From Hyphomicrobiales bacterium (GTDB lineage Bacteria; Pseudomonadota; Alphaproteobacteria; Rhizobiales; Aestuariivirgaceae), in assembly GCA_023266715.1 (NCBI GenBank), contig JAHFPK010000053.1, positions 1 to 12,745 of the forward strand: a stretch of 12,745 nucleotides of DNA, in the 5' to 3' direction. Positions 1 through 6,504 of the stretch are shown one piece after another. The notes below the pieces were generated by a model that worked only from the letters and a program-made list of their open reading frames with translations, was not told the origin of the DNA and did not search any database. The stretch's first letter is position 1. Every line of letters begins with the position of its first letter. A program made the translations under genes and the position numbers.

Positions 1-371
1 TCCCGCGCCATCACCGCGAAAACAGGCTCATAAAGCACGCAGGAGAACACCGCACCCATGGCGATCCACACGGCGTAGAGCTGCCAGAGTTCAGTGACTT
101 GCGACCATGCCAGCAGCAACAGCGCGGCGGCAACCGATCCCGCCGTCATCAGCACTCGCCCGCCGTAAGCATCAATGGCGCGGCCCGCGAATAAGGAAGC
201 AAAACCCGTTGCCGCCAGTCCGGCGGACAACGCGCCATTGATCGCAGGGCTTGACCAGCCCATCTCCACAGCCATGGGTCCAGCGATCACCGCGAAGGCA
301 TAATAGAGCGAACCCCAGGAAACCAGTTGCGCCACCGCAAGGGGCAGAACAAAGCCCCAGCGAAATGTCAT
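1..371 (-). CDS. MFS transporter, N-terminal part (runs off left edge)
   Basis: This is the first 123 residues of a 12-helix-type major facilitator permease; the rest lies beyond base 1. It begins MTFRWGFVLPLAVAQLVSWG. Hydrophobic segments at about residues 5-27, 44-64, 71-89 and 96-118 fit helices 1-4. The loop after helix 2 carries GRAIDAYGGR, a good match to MFS motif A (G-x-x-x-D-x-x-G-R). The start ATG at 371 shares one base with the stop of the upstream flavoprotein gene (TGATG), so the two are translationally coupled in the arsR operon. By context it is probably an inner-membrane exporter of an arsenical or of the flavoprotein's product. The substrate cannot be read from the sequence. 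Family call is firm, substrate is inference. Confidence 0.85.
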   Translation of the reverse strand, partial: MTFRWGFVLPLAVAQLVSWGSLYYAFAVIAGPMAVEMGWSSPAINGALSAGLAATGFASLFAGRAIDAYGGRVLMTAGSVAAALLLLAWSQVTELWQLYAVWIAMGAVFSCVLYEPVFAVMAR

Positions 372-1753
372 CAGCAGCGGCCCGCAATACTGCAGCCGCA
401 ACCCGCCTTGCCCGCATCCTTTTCGATGGCGTCAAGATTGCAACAGGCATCGGTACGCGAAAGCTTAGGCCCGCCGCAACAGCCGCCCTCCTCGCCATGG
501 CCAAGGCCCTCACAAACTCCGGTCTGCGGTAAAACGAGTTTTGTATCCAAGGCGGCCTCCATGTCTCCCGCCAGCGCGGCCACAACCGAACGCACCTGTT
601 CATAGCCCGTGGCCATCAGAAACGTCGGCGCGCGGCCATAGCTCTTCATGCCCACGATAAAGAAATTGTTTTCAGGCTGCGTTAACTCCTTCACGCCGTG
701 GGGCGGAACATCCCCGCAGCTATGTTCATTGGGATCGATCAGGGGGCCAAGCTCGCGCGTGCACTCTAGCCAGGGATGCAGATCGAGCCTGATTTCGCTG
801 AGCATGGAAAAATCCGGGCGGAAGCCCGTGGCAACGATGACCTCGTCGGCCGCGATTGATTTGCCCGTCTCGTCAGTTATTTCGATTGCATCCTTCTTGA
901 GCGCGAAACTGTGAACCCGGAAAGGCGCCTCCACCGAAACTTTGTCGCTGGCGATCGAGTCTTTGGCGCGTTTGCCAAGGGCCCCACGATTGGCGAGTTG
1001 ATCATCCGAACCGCCGCCAAACGTCTTGTCAGATGGCACCGAGCGCATGGCCCAGATGATTTCTGTTGCGGGCACTTCTTTCTTGAGCCGCGCCAGATTC
1101 AAAATCGAATCCATGGCCGAATGGCCAGAGCCGATCACCACCACGCGCTTGCCCGCATAACGCTTACGCTGCACGCCAAATACATCGGGAATTCCAGTTG
1201 TGATGCGAGATGCACTCTCCTTCTCGCCCAAAGCCGGAATTCCGTTGGCACCGCCAGGATTAGGCGCGGACCAGGTGCCCGACGCATCAATCACCGCTCT
1301 GGCAAGAGACCGCTCCATCTTTCCATTCCCGTGGGTCACCGAAATTTCAAAGGGCCGCTGCTCGCGCCCTTTCGAGGGAACCCGGTCCATACCCTGCCGC
1401 GTCACCGCAGTGAGCTTCGCGCCGTAGCGGATGTTTGGTGCGATGGCTGGCAGCGCGGCAAGCGGCGCAAGATAGTCATTGATCAATTCCTGCCCCGTGG
1501 GATCGCGGTCGGGACCAGGCATGGTCCATCCCGTTTCTTTCAACAATCGCTCCGCTGCACTATCCACGTTGAAGCGCCACGGCGAAAAGAAAGTCACATG
1601 GCCCCATTGGCGCACCGCAGCGGCAGGCCCATTGCCTGCTTCAAAAACCACAAACGGCACACCGCGCTCGGCAAGGTGCGCCGCCGCCGCAAGACCTACG
1701 GGCCCTGCCCCGATGACTGCGACGGGCAATTTGGGGTGCAACGAGAAATTCAT
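371..1753 (-). CDS. FAD/NAD(P)H-dependent flavoprotein oxidoreductase with Cys-rich tail, ArsO-like
   Basis: A 460-residue cytoplasmic flavoprotein of the flavin monooxygenase/thioredoxin-reductase-like class. An N-terminal FAD Rossmann motif (IGAGPVG, residues 14-20) is followed by an NAD(P)H Rossmann motif (VVIGSGHSAMD, about 205-215) and an ATGFRPD segment typical of these enzymes. The last 50 residues are a separate tail with eight cysteines (414, 425, 426, 437, 438, 452, 454, 460), including two CC pairs. The chosen ATG has GGAAGGA 8 bases upstream; an in-frame ATG at 1861 would run back into arsR and is rejected. It lies 49 bases after arsR and is coupled to the MFS gene. ArsR-flavoprotein-MFS clusters are known, and ArsO is the named flavoprotein of ars operons, so redox processing of an arsenical is the best guess. 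The reaction itself is unproven. Confidence 0.8.
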   Translation of the reverse strand: MNFSLHPKLPVAVIGAGPVGLAAAAHLAERGVPFVVFEAGNGPAAAVRQWGHVTFFSPWRFNVDSAAERLLKETGWTMPGPDRDPTGQELINDYLAPLAALPAIAPNIRYGAKLTAVTRQGMDRVPSKGREQRPFEISVTHGNGKMERSLARAVIDASGTWSAPNPGGANGIPALGEKESASRITTGIPDVFGVQRKRYAGKRVVVIGSGHSAMDSILNLARLKKEVPATEIIWAMRSVPSDKTFGGGSDDQLANRGALGKRAKDSIASDKVSVEAPFRVHSFALKKDAIEITDETGKSIAADEVIVATGFRPDFSMLSEIRLDLHPWLECTRELGPLIDPNEHSCGDVPPHGVKELTQPENNFFIVGMKSYGRAPTFLMATGYEQVRSVVAALAGDMEAALDTKLVLPQTGVCEGLGHGEEGGCCGGPKLSRTDACCNLDAIEKDAGKAGCGCSIAGRC

Positions 1754-1802
1754 TGTTTTGTTCCTTCCGGAAACATCGAAATAAATGATCTGAAAAAATC
1801 CG

Positions 1803-2147
1803 TCACGCCACTTTCTCCACCGGAGCGCACGCGGCAGCGGCGTCAACGCAGCATTCATCAACGAGAAATGAAACCAGTGTTTCCATCATCTGGAAATTGG
1901 CCCGGCACATGAGCGTCGTTCCCTGCCGTTCCTGCGAAACCAGATCGACAATGATCAGCGCCCGCAAATGATGCGACAGGGTTGAGGCGGCGATCTTTAG
2001 GCGCTTCTGCAATTGCCCGACGGCCAGGCCATCGTCGCCCGCCCGCACCAGAAGCCGGAACACGGCAAGCCGTGTCGGGTTCCCCAGCGCCTCAAGCCTT
2101 GCAGCGGCATCTTCAATTCGTGTTGCAACTGTTATTCCTCGTAGCAT
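1803..2147 (-). CDS. arsR: ArsR-family metalloregulator with C-terminal Cys-Cys...Cys site
   Basis: A 114-residue winged-helix repressor of the ArsR/SmtB family. The N-terminal helix LEALGNPTRLAVFRLL (about residues 18-33) and the recognition helix KIAASTLSHHLRALI (51-65) are typical. It lacks the ELCVCDL arsenic site of the E. coli type. Instead it has Cys99, Cys100 and Cys107 near the C terminus, like the ArsR of Acidithiobacillus ferrooxidans, where a C-terminal CC...C triad binds As(III). It should repress its own operon and let go on binding arsenite or antimonite. No Shine-Dalgarno sequence precedes the ATG. The upstream strand reads CTCC, and a promoter ends six bases before the ATG, so a leaderless transcript is likely. 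Family certain; arsenic specificity probable. Confidence 0.93.
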   Translation of the reverse strand: MLRGITVATRIEDAAARLEALGNPTRLAVFRLLVRAGDDGLAVGQLQKRLKIAASTLSHHLRALIIVDLVSQERQGTTLMCRANFQMMETLVSFLVDECCVDAAAACAPVEKVA

Positions 2148-2182
2148 GGAGGAGACATATGAGAGAAAAATCCGTTTGTCAA
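2148..2182 (-). promoter_or_regulatory. arsR promoter, predicted leaderless
   Basis: On the minus strand a perfect -35 box TTGACA (2182-2177) is followed by 17 bases and then TATGTC (2159-2154) as the -10 hexamer. Six bases (TCCTCC) separate this from the arsR ATG at 2147. Initiation about seven bases after the -10 would fall on the A of the ATG. The -10 matches the consensus at only three positions, but the -35 and spacing are ideal. Confidence 0.6.
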
Positions 2183-2185
2183 CCG

Positions 2186-2199
2186 TATTTCCAGAAATA
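2186..2199. promoter_or_regulatory. Probable ArsR operator (TATTTC-CA-GAAATA)
   Basis: A perfect 6-base inverted repeat with a 2-base centre lies just upstream of the arsR -35 box, inside an AT-rich stretch that also repeats GAAATATA in tandem (2194-2209). ArsR/SmtB proteins bind short AT-rich dyads near their promoters. It would also overlap a weak plus-strand promoter, TTGTCA (2176-2181), 16 bases, TATAGA (2198-2203), that could drive the membrane gene at 2389. Binding is inferred from position and symmetry only. Confidence 0.5.
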
Positions 2200-2388
2200 T
2201 AGAAATATAAACAGGAGTGTACGCATAGGATGCAGGCGGTGTCCCTGTCTGGATTTCCATCTTGGACCAGACGAAGAGTTCCAGGCCGGAGAAGACCAGG
2301 CCTCTAAATGCAAGCGGGTTGATCCCGGTCAATACCACAAATGCAGGATTGGATATTCTAACCCTGTGGGCGAGGGAAAAATGATTGG

Positions 2389-2775
2389 ATGAAGTGGAAG
2401 CGTGTAGCCGGATACGGTTTGGCGCTATGGTTCGTGCCTTTCGCCGTATCGTTTTTCCTGTTTTCTGTCAGGGAGGGTGACCGGGCGCTTTTCGAGAGCC
2501 TCATAACCGTTGTTGGTGTTGCAAGTGCCGTCACCGGGACGGTGCTCTATTTTCGCGATGTTGAGAAATCGGACATCAAGGTTGGATTGCTGCTGGGGCT
2601 CGTCTGGGGAGCCATCTCGATAATCATTGATCTTCCCATCTTCCTCGGGATTTTCGAAATGTCACTGAGAAATTACGCTGTTGACATTGCGCTGACCTAC
2701 TTGGCGTTTCCAGCCATCACAATGGGGATTGCCGCTGCGAAATCGGCCCGCCCCACCTCTCTTGACTCTTACTGA
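2389..2775 (+). CDS. Small integral membrane protein, unknown function
   Basis: A 128-residue protein made almost wholly of four hydrophobic segments, at about residues 7-26, 37-55, 64-85 and 95-116. A charged loop, RDVEKSDIK, sits between the second and third. I do not recognise a family with a known role; it has the look of uncharacterised bacterial membrane proteins. The ATG at 2389 is preceded by GAGGGA 11 bases upstream, a modest ribosome site. A possible start at 2381 hits a stop after three codons. The gene sits between the arsR and tetR promoters, and its last codons contain the tetR -35 box, so it may belong to either regulon. There is no signal peptide apart from the first helix, and no metal-binding Cys or His cluster is visible. 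Confidence 0.75.
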   Translation: MKWKRVAGYGLALWFVPFAVSFFLFSVREGDRALFESLITVVGVASAVTGTVLYFRDVEKSDIKVGLLLGLVWGAISIIIDLPIFLGIFEMSLRNYAVDIALTYLAFPAITMGIAAAKSARPTSLDSY

Positions 2776-2790
2776 CCGATGGGTTAGTTA
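2762..2790 (+). promoter_or_regulatory. tetR-efflux operon promoter, predicted leaderless
   Basis: TTGACT (2762-2767), 17 bases, then TAGTTA (2785-2790) as a poor -10 hexamer, then six T bases and the ATG at 2797. The -10 is weak, with two consensus matches, which could suit a repressed promoter. The -35 and the distances match the arsR and csoR promoters exactly, which is the main support. Confidence 0.45.
2771..2788. promoter_or_regulatory. TetR operator candidate 1 (ACTGACC-4-GGTTAGT)
   Basis: A 7-base inverted repeat with one mismatch, lying between the -35 and -10 boxes and overlapping the -10. Its half site ACTGACC recurs exactly at 2800-2806 in the second dyad. Bound repressor would block RNA polymerase. 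Confidence 0.55.
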
Positions 2791-2796
2791 TTTTTT

Positions 2797-3426
2797 ATGA
2801 CTGACCAGTCAGAAATAACTGCGCGAAAACGTCGCCCAGAAGCCCGGCCATCGGAAATCCTTGAGGCGGCCCTCGATCTCTTTACCGAGCGTGGCTTTAA
2901 TGCCACGAGGTTAGCCGATGTGGCATCGCGCGCGGGCTTGAGCAAAGCGGCGATCTATCTGTATTTCAATGATAAAACTTCGCTTCTGACAGCTCTCGTG
3001 CAGGCCACGGTCGGGGCCAATATCAGTTTGGCCAGCGACATGATCAGCAAACATCAGGGCCCTGTGGCGCCACTCCTGCGGCAATTACTTAGCTTTATGG
3101 CGGGGCGCATGGAGGAAACCCGCATGCCGGACTTGATCAAGCTGGTGATCTCCGAGTCTCGCGCCCATCCCGAGATCGGCCACTTCTATCTCGACAATGT
3201 CATTGGCAAGGCCCTACCCCTGTTCCAGTCCCTGATCGAGCGTGGCATAGCCAGCGGTGAATTCCGCGAAGTCGACCCCCGTCTCACGGTCAAATGCCTG
3301 GTCGGGCCCATGCTGCTCGGCGCCATCTGGAAAAGCGCCTTCGAACCCATCGGCGCCGATCCCATCGATATCTCAGCCCTCGCCGCCCACGACGCCGATC
3401 TCATCATCAGGGCACTAAGGCCATGA
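2797..3426 (+). CDS. TetR-family transcriptional repressor of the efflux operon
   Basis: A 209-residue one-component regulator. The N-terminal TetR DNA-binding domain is clear: ILEAALDLFTERGFNATRLADVA, then the helix-turn-helix GLSKAAIYLYFNDKTSLL (about residues 21-64). The C-terminal all-helical domain (70-209) would bind a small hydrophobic ligand and form the dimer. The gene leads an operon: its TGA overlaps the ATG of the adaptor gene by four bases. It probably represses itself and the pump and is released by a pump substrate. The ATG has no Shine-Dalgarno sequence, only a run of T, and an operator dyad covers the start codon. A later start would remove the conserved first helix, so 2797 is kept. 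Ligand unknown. Confidence 0.93.
   Translation: MTDQSEITARKRRPEARPSEILEAALDLFTERGFNATRLADVASRAGLSKAAIYLYFNDKTSLLTALVQATVGANISLASDMISKHQGPVAPLLRQLLSFMAGRMEETRMPDLIKLVISESRAHPEIGHFYLDNVIGKALPLFQSLIERGIASGEFREVDPRLTVKCLVGPMLLGAIWKSAFEPIGADPIDISALAAHDADLIIRALRP
2798..2811. promoter_or_regulatory. TetR operator candidate 2 (TGACTG-AC-CAGTCA), over the start codon
   Basis: A perfect 6-base inverted repeat that begins inside the tetR ATG and covers the first codons. It shares the ACTGACC half site with candidate 1, offset by 29 bases. Because it overlaps coding sequence, its symmetry is not required by the protein, which strengthens the operator reading. Confidence 0.6.
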
Positions 3427-4394
3427 ACAAGCTCATCCCGGTCCTGATCATCGCCCTCGCCGCCGTGGCTTTCTATTTCAAGGACCGCTGGCTGCCCCAG
3501 CCTCCGGGGCAGGCCAATTACCTCGGCTATGTCGAAGGCGAAACCGTAATGATCGCAGCCCCGCAGGCGGGCCGCATCACCATGAGACCCGCCACAAAAG
3601 GTGCTGCGATCAAGAAGGGCGATTCCCTGTTCAGCCTGGACCCGAGCGTTGCCACGGCAGAACTTGCACGCAGCGAAGCCGCGGTCCGCACCGCGCAGGC
3701 CCAACTTGACAATCTCCTGACCGGCAAACGCGAACCGGAACTGGAACAGATCCGCGCCCAGCGCCGCGAGGCTGAGGCAGGCCTTGCTCTAGCCAAGGCT
3801 GAACTGCTCCGCGCCATGAGCCTGGCAACCAGCGGCACCGGGTCGCGCACGAGCCTCGAACAGGCGCAAGCCTCCGTATCGCAATACCAGGCCCGCATCG
3901 CCCAGTTCAATGCCTCGGAAGCCACAAGCCGCTTGGCTGGTCGCGATGCCGAAATCGAAGCGGCCCGCTCGAAGGTCACGGAAGCCGAAGCAAGTGCGGA
4001 GCAGGCGCGCGCCAAACTTGCCGAACTTTCACCCGCAGCGCCGGTAGCGGCAACCGTCGAAAACACTTTTTTCGAGGTGGGCGAATGGGTGAGTGCCGGT
4101 CAACCCGTCGTTTCGCTTCAGGCCGCCGATGCAATCACGCTGCGCTACTTCGTGCCCGAGGCGGCTCTGGCTGCCGCCGTGCCCGGAACTTCAATCCATT
4201 TTACCTGTGATGGCTGTGGGTCTGGAAAGACCGCCACCATAACTCATGTGGAAGCAACACCTGAATTCACTCCGCCGGTGATCTATTCGCAAAGTGCGCG
4301 CGCCAAGCTTGTGTATCTGGTGGAAGCGCGGCCCGACGCGATTGATCCCCTGCTCCGCCCCGGACTTCCCATTGAAGTCGAGCCGACGCCATGA
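3423..4394 (+). CDS. HlyD/YbhG-type periplasmic adaptor of an ABC efflux pump
   Basis: A 323-residue membrane-fusion protein. It has an N-terminal membrane anchor (LIPVLIIALAAVAFYF, residues 4-19) and a split biotinyl-lipoyl domain starting YVEGETVMIAAPQAGRI. A long Ala/Glu/Gln-rich coiled-coil hairpin (about 78-210) separates the two lipoyl halves and a C-terminal beta-barrel region. Its length is close to E. coli YbhG. It would bridge the ABC permease to an outer-membrane channel, none of which is encoded here. The ATG overlaps the tetR stop by four bases (ATGA), and the stop overlaps the ATPase ATG in the same way. A CDGCGSG loop in the C-terminal domain contains two cysteines, unusual in this family and possibly a disulphide or a metal contact. 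The much longer open frame starting upstream lies within tetR. Confidence 0.9.
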   Translation: MNKLIPVLIIALAAVAFYFKDRWLPQPPGQANYLGYVEGETVMIAAPQAGRITMRPATKGAAIKKGDSLFSLDPSVATAELARSEAAVRTAQAQLDNLLTGKREPELEQIRAQRREAEAGLALAKAELLRAMSLATSGTGSRTSLEQAQASVSQYQARIAQFNASEATSRLAGRDAEIEAARSKVTEAEASAEQARAKLAELSPAAPVAATVENTFFEVGEWVSAGQPVVSLQAADAITLRYFVPEAALAAAVPGTSIHFTCDGCGSGKTATITHVEATPEFTPPVIYSQSARAKLVYLVEARPDAIDPLLRPGLPIEVEPTP

Positions 4395-5329
4395 ACGAAA
4401 CGCAGCACGCAGCAATCGATGTAAAGGGGTTGGTCAAACGCTATGGCACACGCACCGTCGTGGACCACGTTGATCTCCGGCTTATGCCTGGCCGCATTTG
4501 CGGCTTCCTCGGGCCCAACGGTTCGGGCAAGACTACGACGCTCCGCTTGATTTGCGGGTTGCTGACACCCGATGCCGGCAACGGCACCTGTCTCGGCCAT
4601 GACCTGATCACTGGCCGCGATGCCATCAAACGCCAGACCGGATACATGACCCAGAAATTCGGGCTCTACGAAGATCTGACGATCCGCGAGAATCTCGATT
4701 TCGTGGCCCGGGTTTATCTTCTCGATCACGTCCGCGACCGCGTCGACCGTGCGCTGGAACGCCTCGATCTCGCCAGCCGCCAGAACCAGTTGACCGGGGC
4801 CCTGTCGGGTGGCTGGAAGCAGCGCCTGGCCCTTGCGGCCTGCGTGCTGCACGAGCCGAAGCTTCTGCTCCTCGATGAGCCCACTGCCGGGGTTGATCCG
4901 AAAGCCCGCCGCGCCTTCTGGGACGAAATCCATGCCCTCGCCGCCGAAGGAATCACCGTGCTGACTTCAACCCATTACATGGACGAGGCCGAACGCTGCC
5001 ACGAGATCGCCTATATCGCCTATGGCAGGCTGATGGCCCGGGGCACGGCGGAAGATATTGTCGCGCAATCGGGACTCAAGGCCTGGCTGGCGACTGGTCC
5101 TGGCGCCGACAAACTGGCGCCCCTGCTGCGCGATGTGCCTGGCGTTACCGCTGCCGCAGCATTCGGCCTCACGTTGCACGTCTGCGGTCCCGATGAAGTA
5201 GCGCTTGAAGCTGCCATTGCGCCGTTGCGCCGCGACAAGACGGTCAAATGGGAGAAGTCCGAGCCGACACTTGAGGACATTTTCATCCATCTTATGGGCC
5301 AGGCGCGCGACAACGCCGAAGCAGCCTGA
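4391..5329 (+). CDS. ABC transporter ATPase (CcmA/YbhF-type export ATPase)
   Basis: A 312-residue nucleotide-binding subunit that powers the permease downstream. All motifs are intact: Walker A GPNGSGKT (41-48), Q-loop Gln88 in MTQKFGLYEDLTIREN, signature LSGGWKQR (138-145), Walker B LLLLDEPT with catalytic Glu163, and switch His195. The C-terminal 90 residues, ending EPTLEDIFIHLMG, match the regulatory tail common in drug-export ATPases such as DrrA and YbhF. Only one ATPase domain is present, whereas E. coli YbhF has two fused, so this subunit should act as a homodimer. It is translationally coupled to the adaptor gene by an ATGA overlap and followed after 12 bases by the permease gene. Confidence 0.95.
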   Translation: MNETQHAAIDVKGLVKRYGTRTVVDHVDLRLMPGRICGFLGPNGSGKTTTLRLICGLLTPDAGNGTCLGHDLITGRDAIKRQTGYMTQKFGLYEDLTIRENLDFVARVYLLDHVRDRVDRALERLDLASRQNQLTGALSGGWKQRLALAACVLHEPKLLLLDEPTAGVDPKARRAFWDEIHALAAEGITVLTSTHYMDEAERCHEIAYIAYGRLMARGTAEDIVAQSGLKAWLATGPGADKLAPLLRDVPGVTAAAAFGLTLHVCGPDEVALEAAIAPLRRDKTVKWEKSEPTLEDIFIHLMGQARDNAEAA

Positions 5330-5341
5330 GGAGCATCCGCG

Positions 5342-6469
5342 ATGGGTTTCCTCCACCGGTTGCTGGCCATGATCTACAAGGAGGCCCTGCAGCTTCGCCG
5401 CGACCGCCTGACCTTCGCCATGATGTTCGGCATTCCCATCATGCAGCTCGTGCTCTTCGGCTTTGCCATCAACAACGATCCCAAGGGCCTGCCGACAGCA
5501 ATTCTCGCCTCAGACCACTCTGCACTCACGCGCGCCCTGATCAGCACCATCGGCAACACCGGCTATTTCAGTTTCTCCAATGCCGTGGCGACAGAAAAGG
5601 AGGCCGACGAACTACTGCAGCGCGGGGCGGTCCAGTTCATCATTACCATCCCCGGCGATTTCACCCGCAAGCTGATCCGCCGCGAACGGGCCCAGATCGT
5701 CATTGAGGCCGATGCGACCGATCCTGCCACAACCAGTGGTGCTCTGGCGGCCGTCGATCAGGCGATATCCCAGACGCTCACCCGCGAGTTCTCGGGCCCA
5801 CTTGCGATCTACCGGACTGGCGAGAGCTCGGCTGAAGTTCTGTTGCACCGCCGGTATAATCCAGAGAGCATCACCCGCTACAACGTGGTGCCCGGGCTGC
5901 TCGGCATCATCCTGACAATGACCATGGTGATGATGACGGCGCTCGCCGTCACCCGCGAGCGCGAGCGCGGCACCATGGAAAATCTGCTGGCCATGCCGGT
6001 CCGGCCCATCGAGGTGATGGTGGGAAAGATCGCACCTTATATTGTCATCGGCGCCATACAGGTGTCGGTCGTGTTGATAGCCGCGAATATCTTGTTCGGT
6101 GTTCCCTTCGTTGGCAGCTTCACCCTCTTCGGCATTGCGACGCTGCTCTTCATCACCGTCAATCTGGCGCTCGGCTTCACCTTCTCAACCATCTCCCAGA
6201 ACCAGCTCCAGGCCGTGCAGATGTCATTCTTCTTTCTGATGCCGTCCATCCTGCTGTCGGGCTTCGCCTTCCCGTTCCGCGGCATGCCGGGGTGGGCCCA
6301 GGCCATCGGCGAGGCCCTTCCGGTCACGCACTTCCTGCGTATCGTCCGTGGACTGATGTTAAAGGGCGCCAGCTTCGAACAGATTGTTGGCGAAGTTACA
6401 ATTCTTCTGCTGATGCTGGTGATTGTCTCGGCCCTGGCAATCAGCCGTTACCGTGTGACACTCGACTAA
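5342..6469 (+). CDS. ABC-2 family permease (YbhS/YbhR-like)
   Basis: A 375-residue membrane subunit. The first helix lies at about residues 22-42, then a large periplasmic domain (about 45-175), then five C-terminal helices. Around residues 200-225 it has TRERERGTMENLLAMPVRPIEVMVGKI, the ABC-2 signature for contact with the ATPase. A good ribosome site GAGGAG lies 8 bases before the ATG. E. coli YbhGFSR has two permease genes, but here only one is present and an unrelated convergent gene follows, so a homodimer is expected. Substrate is unknown: drugs, organic cations or metal-thiol conjugates are all possible. The operon ends here. Confidence 0.94.
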   Translation: MGFLHRLLAMIYKEALQLRRDRLTFAMMFGIPIMQLVLFGFAINNDPKGLPTAILASDHSALTRALISTIGNTGYFSFSNAVATEKEADELLQRGAVQFIITIPGDFTRKLIRRERAQIVIEADATDPATTSGALAAVDQAISQTLTREFSGPLAIYRTGESSAEVLLHRRYNPESITRYNVVPGLLGIILTMTMVMMTALAVTRERERGTMENLLAMPVRPIEVMVGKIAPYIVIGAIQVSVVLIAANILFGVPFVGSFTLFGIATLLFITVNLALGFTFSTISQNQLQAVQMSFFFLMPSILLSGFAFPFRGMPGWAQAIGEALPVTHFLRIVRGLMLKGASFEQIVGEVTILLLMLVIVSALAISRYRVTLD

Positions 6470-6499
6470 CTTGGTGACTTGCACAAACAAGCTCACAGT
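6469..6499. terminator. Weak candidate bidirectional terminator between convergent genes
   Basis: Between the permease and the convergent ybhB-like gene, CTTG (6478-6481) pairs with CAAG (6488-6491) around a CACAAA loop. The stem extends through GTGA/TCAC and ACT/AGT with bulges. There is no clear T tract. Position supports it more than structure does. Confidence 0.25.
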
Positions 6500-6504
6500 T
6501 AAAG

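Noticed and set aside
1754..1861. A 36-residue N-terminal extension of the flavoprotein from an ATG at 1861
   Set aside because: It overlaps the arsR 3' end, has no ribosome site and is not flavoprotein-like. The ATG at 1753 has GGAAGGA at good spacing directly before the FAD motif.
911..1912. Long plus-strand open frame of 333 codons
   Set aside because: It is antisense to the clearly real flavoprotein and arsR genes, has an Arg/His-rich composition and no recognisable domain. High-GC shadow frame.
2132..2338. Minus-strand frame of 68 codons in the arsR upstream gap
   Set aside because: It would run through the arsR promoter and operator, begins with GTG without a ribosome site and shows no family. 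A decayed gene fragment cannot be excluded but is not supported.
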